Positions 14,754-17,970 of a stretch of DNA of 17,970 nucleotides are shown one piece after another. A model generated the notes under the pieces. It was given only the letters and a program-made list of their open reading frames with translations, had not been told where the DNA came from and did not search any database. Each line of letters starts with the position of its first letter. Position 1 is the first letter of the stretch. The position numbers and the translations under genes were made by a program. Source of the DNA: Micavibrio aeruginosavorus (GTDB lineage Bacteria > Pseudomonadota > Alphaproteobacteria > Micavibrionales > Micavibrionaceae); NCBI GenBank assembly GCA_003241285.1, contig QFOT01000028.1, positions 1 to 17,970 of the forward strand, in the 5' to 3' direction.

Positions 14754-15764
14754 ATGCGACGGTTACAAGCCATCACTAATAAACTGCAAATCCTGACAAC
14801 GGCGCTTAGCGGCGCTGTTGTCATCCTTGTGTCTATGTATTTCGGTATAGCCTTCTGGTATGAACTCCCTGTCTCTAACAGCCTAAAGTTCACCTTCTGT
14901 GCCCTATGGTTCGTGTATGTTTTGATAACACTGGTGACCCTGTTCTCTCGCTACAGGAGAATATCCCTCACCGTCTTCACAACAATAAGCATAGCCTTTG
15001 TCGCATGGTGGATGAATATAGCGCCATCCAATAATCGCGTGTGGGCGGATGATGTCGCCCACACAGTAACAGGACGCGTTAGCGGCGATCAGATAACCCT
15101 GTATAATGTGCGTAATTTCGAATGGCGCGGATTGGATGAATATGACGCAAGATGGGAAACACGCGAATATGACCTATCCACTTTGAACTCCGTGGATCTG
15201 TTTCTATCAACATGGGGGAACCTGGACATCGCTCACACGCTGATCAGCTTTGGATTTTCCAATGGCGATTATGTTACGTTCTCCGTCGAAATTAGAAAAG
15301 AGCACGACGAGTCTTTTTCTGAAGTGGCAGGCTTCTTCAAGCAATATGAGGTTGCGCTGATTGCCGCCGATGAGGGGGATATTATCCATACGCGCACCAA
15401 TATTCGTCATGAAGATGTGTCCCGATATCGCGTTAATTTGACGCCGGAACAGCGAAAATCGCTTTTCCTTTCTTACATGCAACGCGGCAATGAACTGGCA
15501 GAAACCCCGTCATTCTACAATACGATCACGGCGAATTGTACGACCGTTGTGTTCGATATGATACGGCTGATTGTGCCATCCCTGCCACTGGATTACCGGA
15601 TACTGGTATCAGGTCGACTGCCTTCTTATATTTACGATATTGGCGGATTTGGTCATGAGTTATCTTTGCGTGAGATAACCAACCAATCATCCATCACTCA
15701 ACGCGCACAAGCCTCCGCGCGTGAAAACTTTTCACACGAAATCAGAGCCCCGAAAGCGAAATAA
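14754..15764 (+). CDS. DUF4105-type membrane protein with periplasmic domain
   Basis: I recognise this 336-residue protein as a probable DUF4105 member (related to the N-terminal periplasmic region of lacto-N-biosidase-associated proteins), a family without an established function. Three membrane segments lie near the N-terminus (about 12-34, 42-64 and 68-87), followed by a periplasmic domain of about 250 residues. Landmarks are RNFEWRGLDEYDARWETREYD, LDIAHTLISFGF and YNTITANCTT. The conserved His and Cys in the last two suggest a cysteine-peptidase-like fold, which is inference. It is 6 bases after the phasin-like gene and 5 before the lipoprotein gene, so the three are probably cotranscribed. 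A cell-envelope role is the most that can be said. Confidence 0.8.
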   Translation: MRRLQAITNKLQILTTALSGAVVILVSMYFGIAFWYELPVSNSLKFTFCALWFVYVLITLVTLFSRYRRISLTVFTTISIAFVAWWMNIAPSNNRVWADDVAHTVTGRVSGDQITLYNVRNFEWRGLDEYDARWETREYDLSTLNSVDLFLSTWGNLDIAHTLISFGFSNGDYVTFSVEIRKEHDESFSEVAGFFKQYEVALIAADEGDIIHTRTNIRHEDVSRYRVNLTPEQRKSLFLSYMQRGNELAETPSFYNTITANCTTVVFDMIRLIVPSLPLDYRILVSGRLPSYIYDIGGFGHELSLREITNQSSITQRAQASARENFSHEIRAPKAK

Positions 15765-15769
15765 AACAA

Positions 15770-17107
15770 ATGCGCCCCATAAACCTGAAACGTCTCCCCC
15801 TGCTCATGGGGTCCGCATGCCTGATCATCCTGACGGGCTGTTCCAGTATTGCGAAGGGGATTACCGAAGCTGTTATCGATGGAGGCCCACAACAAGACAC
15901 CCGCCAATGTGAAATCGAAGGGCCGGAGTTTGATGGTATTCAGCAAAGTCTGAACCAGCAAAGCAGCTCGTCGCCCAAAATCACCAAAGTCCTTATGGTG
16001 CATGGGATCAGTAGCCATTTACCCGGATATTCCAGCGGCCTGCAAAAAAAATTGTATGACAAGCTAAACCTTACAATAACAGACTCTGAAGTAAAAAACA
16101 TAGAATTGGACAGTGCGCAGATTCAATGGAAAGACGGCGATCCTCATACGCTCGGCACATTGCGTATAACGCGGCACACGAACGCCGATCATACACAGGA
16201 ACTTTTGTTCTACGAGTTGACATGGTCACCGATATCGGAACCTCAGAAGCAACAGTTGGCGGCAGACTCCGCCAACAATGAAGGATTGCCGCGCGCGAGC
16301 ATCAACGGCACGTTGAAAAGCTTTATGAACGCCACGGTTCCAGACCTTTTGATCTATAATGGCAACGGCTATAACCGGATCACAGCATCCGTCAAGGAAT
16401 CTGTTTGCTGGATGCTCAGCAACAACTGGGAAAATCTTCCGGATAAAGGGGTCCATGAATGTGAGAAATGGGAAGGTTCAACCTTCTCCAATCTGTCCGC
16501 AGACGACCATTTCTTCATAACACACAGCCTGGGAAGCCGGATTACGATTGATACGATACAAAATTTTGGGAATATCACGGCTGACAACAGCAATCCGACT
16601 AAGAAAGACATACAAGACAAAATCAGAAAAGATGTCAGCAAGAAAGACTTCACCGTCTTTATGATGGCAAACCAGCTTCCCCTGCTGCAAATGGGACGCG
16701 ATACACCGGAAGTATCGAACGAAGAAAAAACATACTGCGCCGCGAATGGCACAATGGCCGAAAAGCGTGTCATGCGCAGAATGGGAATTGTTGCCTTCAG
16801 CGATCCGAACGATATCCTGTCATACCCCGTGCCTCTGGACTTTACGACAAGCCAAATTGACAGCCGTATCTGCCCCGCCGTCACGAATGTCAGCCTAAAT
16901 ATCGCCGAACAAAAAAATCTGTTCGATGCTGCGTCATTTGCCAATCCGATGACGGCGCATAGCGGTTACATGGAAGATGACCGCGTGATTGACCTTATTG
17001 CCAACGGGATGAAGAAAAATCAAATGACACCTCTGGTTGCCCAGAAGTGTCAATGGTTAGAAACGGCAACTATTAAAAGTAAACCAGAGAAAAAGAAGGC
17101 TAATTAA
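15770..17107 (+). CDS. Lipoprotein with alpha/beta-hydrolase motifs, possible esterase
   Basis: This 445-residue protein starts with a clear lipoprotein signal: basic MRPINLKR, a hydrophobic core and lipobox LTGC with Cys24. The mature part has a strand followed by VLMVHGISSH (about 74-83), which resembles the oxyanion region of alpha/beta hydrolases. It also has FFITHSLGSR (248-257), a nucleophile elbow with Ser253. Later candidates for acid and His (FSDPNDIL; the HSGY segment near the C-terminus) are visible but unproven. It resembles no family I can name with certainty. It follows the DUF4105 gene by 5 bases and ends tail-to-tail with the azoreductase-like gene. An envelope-anchored serine esterase or lipase is likely; its substrate is unknown. 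Confidence 0.75.
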   Translation: MRPINLKRLPLLMGSACLIILTGCSSIAKGITEAVIDGGPQQDTRQCEIEGPEFDGIQQSLNQQSSSSPKITKVLMVHGISSHLPGYSSGLQKKLYDKLNLTITDSEVKNIELDSAQIQWKDGDPHTLGTLRITRHTNADHTQELLFYELTWSPISEPQKQQLAADSANNEGLPRASINGTLKSFMNATVPDLLIYNGNGYNRITASVKESVCWMLSNNWENLPDKGVHECEKWEGSTFSNLSADDHFFITHSLGSRITIDTIQNFGNITADNSNPTKKDIQDKIRKDVSKKDFTVFMMANQLPLLQMGRDTPEVSNEEKTYCAANGTMAEKRVMRRMGIVAFSDPNDILSYPVPLDFTTSQIDSRICPAVTNVSLNIAEQKNLFDAASFANPMTAHSGYMEDDRVIDLIANGMKKNQMTPLVAQKCQWLETATIKSKPEKKKAN

Positions 17108-17835
17108 GCAAGAGCATTCGCGCGTTGCGTAGCTTTTTCAAGTGCCTCTGCAGCTTTATCAGGCCCCATACCTACGCCTTCTATATAAATAGCCTCAACA
17201 TCGGTAATACCGATGAACCCAAGCAATATTCTTAAATAGCTTTCAGTGTGTTCCATCGTCTTTGCGGGACCTTCGCTATATACGCCACCACTTCCCAAAA
17301 CAAGAATAGCACGTTTTCCTTTTGCTAAACCTTCAGGTCCTGCTGCGGAATAAGCAAAAGTTTTACCTTGGCGGGCGACATGGTCAATCCACGCTTTAAG
17401 CACGGATGGAATGCTGAAATTATACATTGGCACTTCAATGACTAAAGTATCGCTAGCCATAAGTTCATCAATCAGTTGATTTGACAAAGCGAGACCCGCT
17501 TGGTCATTTGATGCCATATCCGAGCCGCCAAGGACCGTATCAATAGGCGTACTATAATGCGGAAGCCATCCGGCTTTCTCTAGAGATTTCTCAATGGCAT
17601 TATGAGTTGCCATTTGCTGGAAAAGCTCAGCATAAGGTAAAACTTCTCTGCGGAATTGCTGAATTATTTCTAAAACAGGTTCGCGATTCTCCTGTATGAA
17701 ACGATAGGCTTCAGTTAGAGGCGCGTGAAGCGTTTTCAAATTTTCTTCTATTTGTTTCTTGAGTGGTCTCAAAAGCTCAAATTGCCTTTTTACCTCCATG
17801 AGCAATTTTTTTGTTTCAGGCGGTATTTCGTTCAT
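17104..17835 (-). CDS. azoR: Azoreductase-like flavoprotein with a foreign N-terminus
   Basis: Residues about 104-243 match the C-terminal two thirds of FMN-dependent NADH azoreductases: ALSNQLIDEL, VPMYNFSIPS (FMN contact loop), DHVARQGKTFAYS, GPEGLAKGK, LGSGGVYSEGP and LLGFIGITDVE. Normal AzoR proteins (about 200 residues) begin with a beta strand and a serine-rich loop that grips the FMN phosphate. That part is absent here and replaced by about 97 unrelated residues, highly charged and helical, ending in LEKAGWLPHYSTP. The frame is open throughout. The ATG at 17835 has no visible ribosome site. The stop overlaps that of the convergent lipoprotein gene by two bases. Function as an azoreductase is doubtful without the P-loop; it could be a gene fusion, a remnant or a joining artefact. 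Confidence 0.75.
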   Translation of the reverse strand: MNEIPPETKKLLMEVKRQFELLRPLKKQIEENLKTLHAPLTEAYRFIQENREPVLEIIQQFRREVLPYAELFQQMATHNAIEKSLEKAGWLPHYSTPIDTVLGGSDMASNDQAGLALSNQLIDELMASDTLVIEVPMYNFSIPSVLKAWIDHVARQGKTFAYSAAGPEGLAKGKRAILVLGSGGVYSEGPAKTMEHTESYLRILLGFIGITDVEAIYIEGVGMGPDKAAEALEKATQRANALA

Positions 17836-17970
17836 ACGAATTTTTACTTATTTGTTTTTGGCGTGTAACAGCTTACTTAAAAATCAACACAAACTCTATG
17901 TACCGTTTAAAAACCCAAAACAAATGCACTTTTAGAGTATCCAAAAACAAACCCCAATTAAACGCTTTAC
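17836..17970. other. AT-rich right flank, no gene seen
   Basis: This stretch upstream of the azoreductase-like gene has no convincing reading frame. It is rich in A runs on the plus strand. It should hold the promoter of that gene on the minus strand, but I find no convincing -35/-10 pair and no ribosome site before the ATG. A short imperfect palindrome (GTAACAGCTTAC, 17866-17877) is present but too weak to name. Confidence 0.4.

Noticed and set aside
16369..16944. 191-residue minus-strand open frame
   Set aside because: It lies wholly within the lipoprotein gene in antisense, has shadow-like composition and shows no recognisable domain.
17860..17893. Possible integron-type recombination site or hairpin near the azoreductase-like gene
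   Set aside because: Only short imperfect symmetry (GTAACAGCTTAC, distant GTGT/ACAC) is present; no paired core sites typical of attC are seen.
1..17970. Insertion sequence, prophage, CRISPR or toxin-antitoxin content
   Set aside because: No transposase, integrase, phage structural gene, regularly spaced repeat or recognisable toxin pair was found on either strand.

Overview
The window looks like chromosomal or large-replicon DNA from a Gram-negative proteobacterium, most probably an alphaproteobacterium. By eye the G+C content is near one half. This rests on gene content: a class I PHA synthase, a MaoC-Pta fusion, AckA and FabI in a row, a NodT-type outer-membrane lipoprotein, and a perfect FNR/FixK-type box. 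Genus cannot be set from the sequence alone. The DNA is packed with genes; the longest gene-free stretch is the right end (135 bases). I see no tRNA, rRNA, CRISPR array, transposase or integrase.

Left half, minus strand (8083 down to 73). Starting at a divergent promoter region (about 8087-8192), the genes run: NodT/TolC-like outer-membrane lipoprotein, small two-helix membrane protein, PHA synthase phaC, MaoC-Pta fusion, Ohr peroxide-resistance protein, acetate kinase ackA, enoyl-ACP reductase fabI. Spacings run from an 8-base overlap or less up to 17 bases, so this is probably one transcript, though internal promoters cannot be excluded. A tandem universal stress protein gene follows behind its own promoter, which has a textbook class II FNR layout (box 1001-1014 centred at -41.5 from the predicted start site). 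A second, near-perfect FNR-like box lies at the left edge (63-76).

Right half, plus strand (8193 to 17107). First comes a TetR/AcrR-type repressor, then an HlyD-type membrane fusion protein, an RbbA-type double-ATPase/permease fusion and a YhhJ-type ABC-2 permease. These match the E. coli yhiI-rbbA-yhhJ set and, with the divergent outer-membrane lipoprotein, supply every part of a tripartite ABC exporter. The same strand continues with acetoacetyl-CoA reductase phaB, a very short phasin-like protein, a membrane-anchored DUF4105 protein and a lipoprotein with an alpha/beta-hydrolase nucleophile elbow. A convergent azoreductase-like gene (17104-17835) closes the window; its N-terminal third is not azoreductase sequence.

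Taken together, the metabolic genes make sense as a redox and energy overflow module for low oxygen. PhaB, PhaC and the MaoC domain send acyl-CoA and reducing power into polyhydroxybutyrate. The Pta domain and AckA turn acyl-CoA into acyl phosphate, acid and ATP. FabI can spend NADH, and the stress protein is under an oxygen-responsive box. No beta-ketothiolase (phaA) is present. The unusual point is that a complete TetR-controlled exporter sits in the middle of the PHB genes, its outer-membrane gene leading the phaC operon and its inner-membrane genes leading into phaB.
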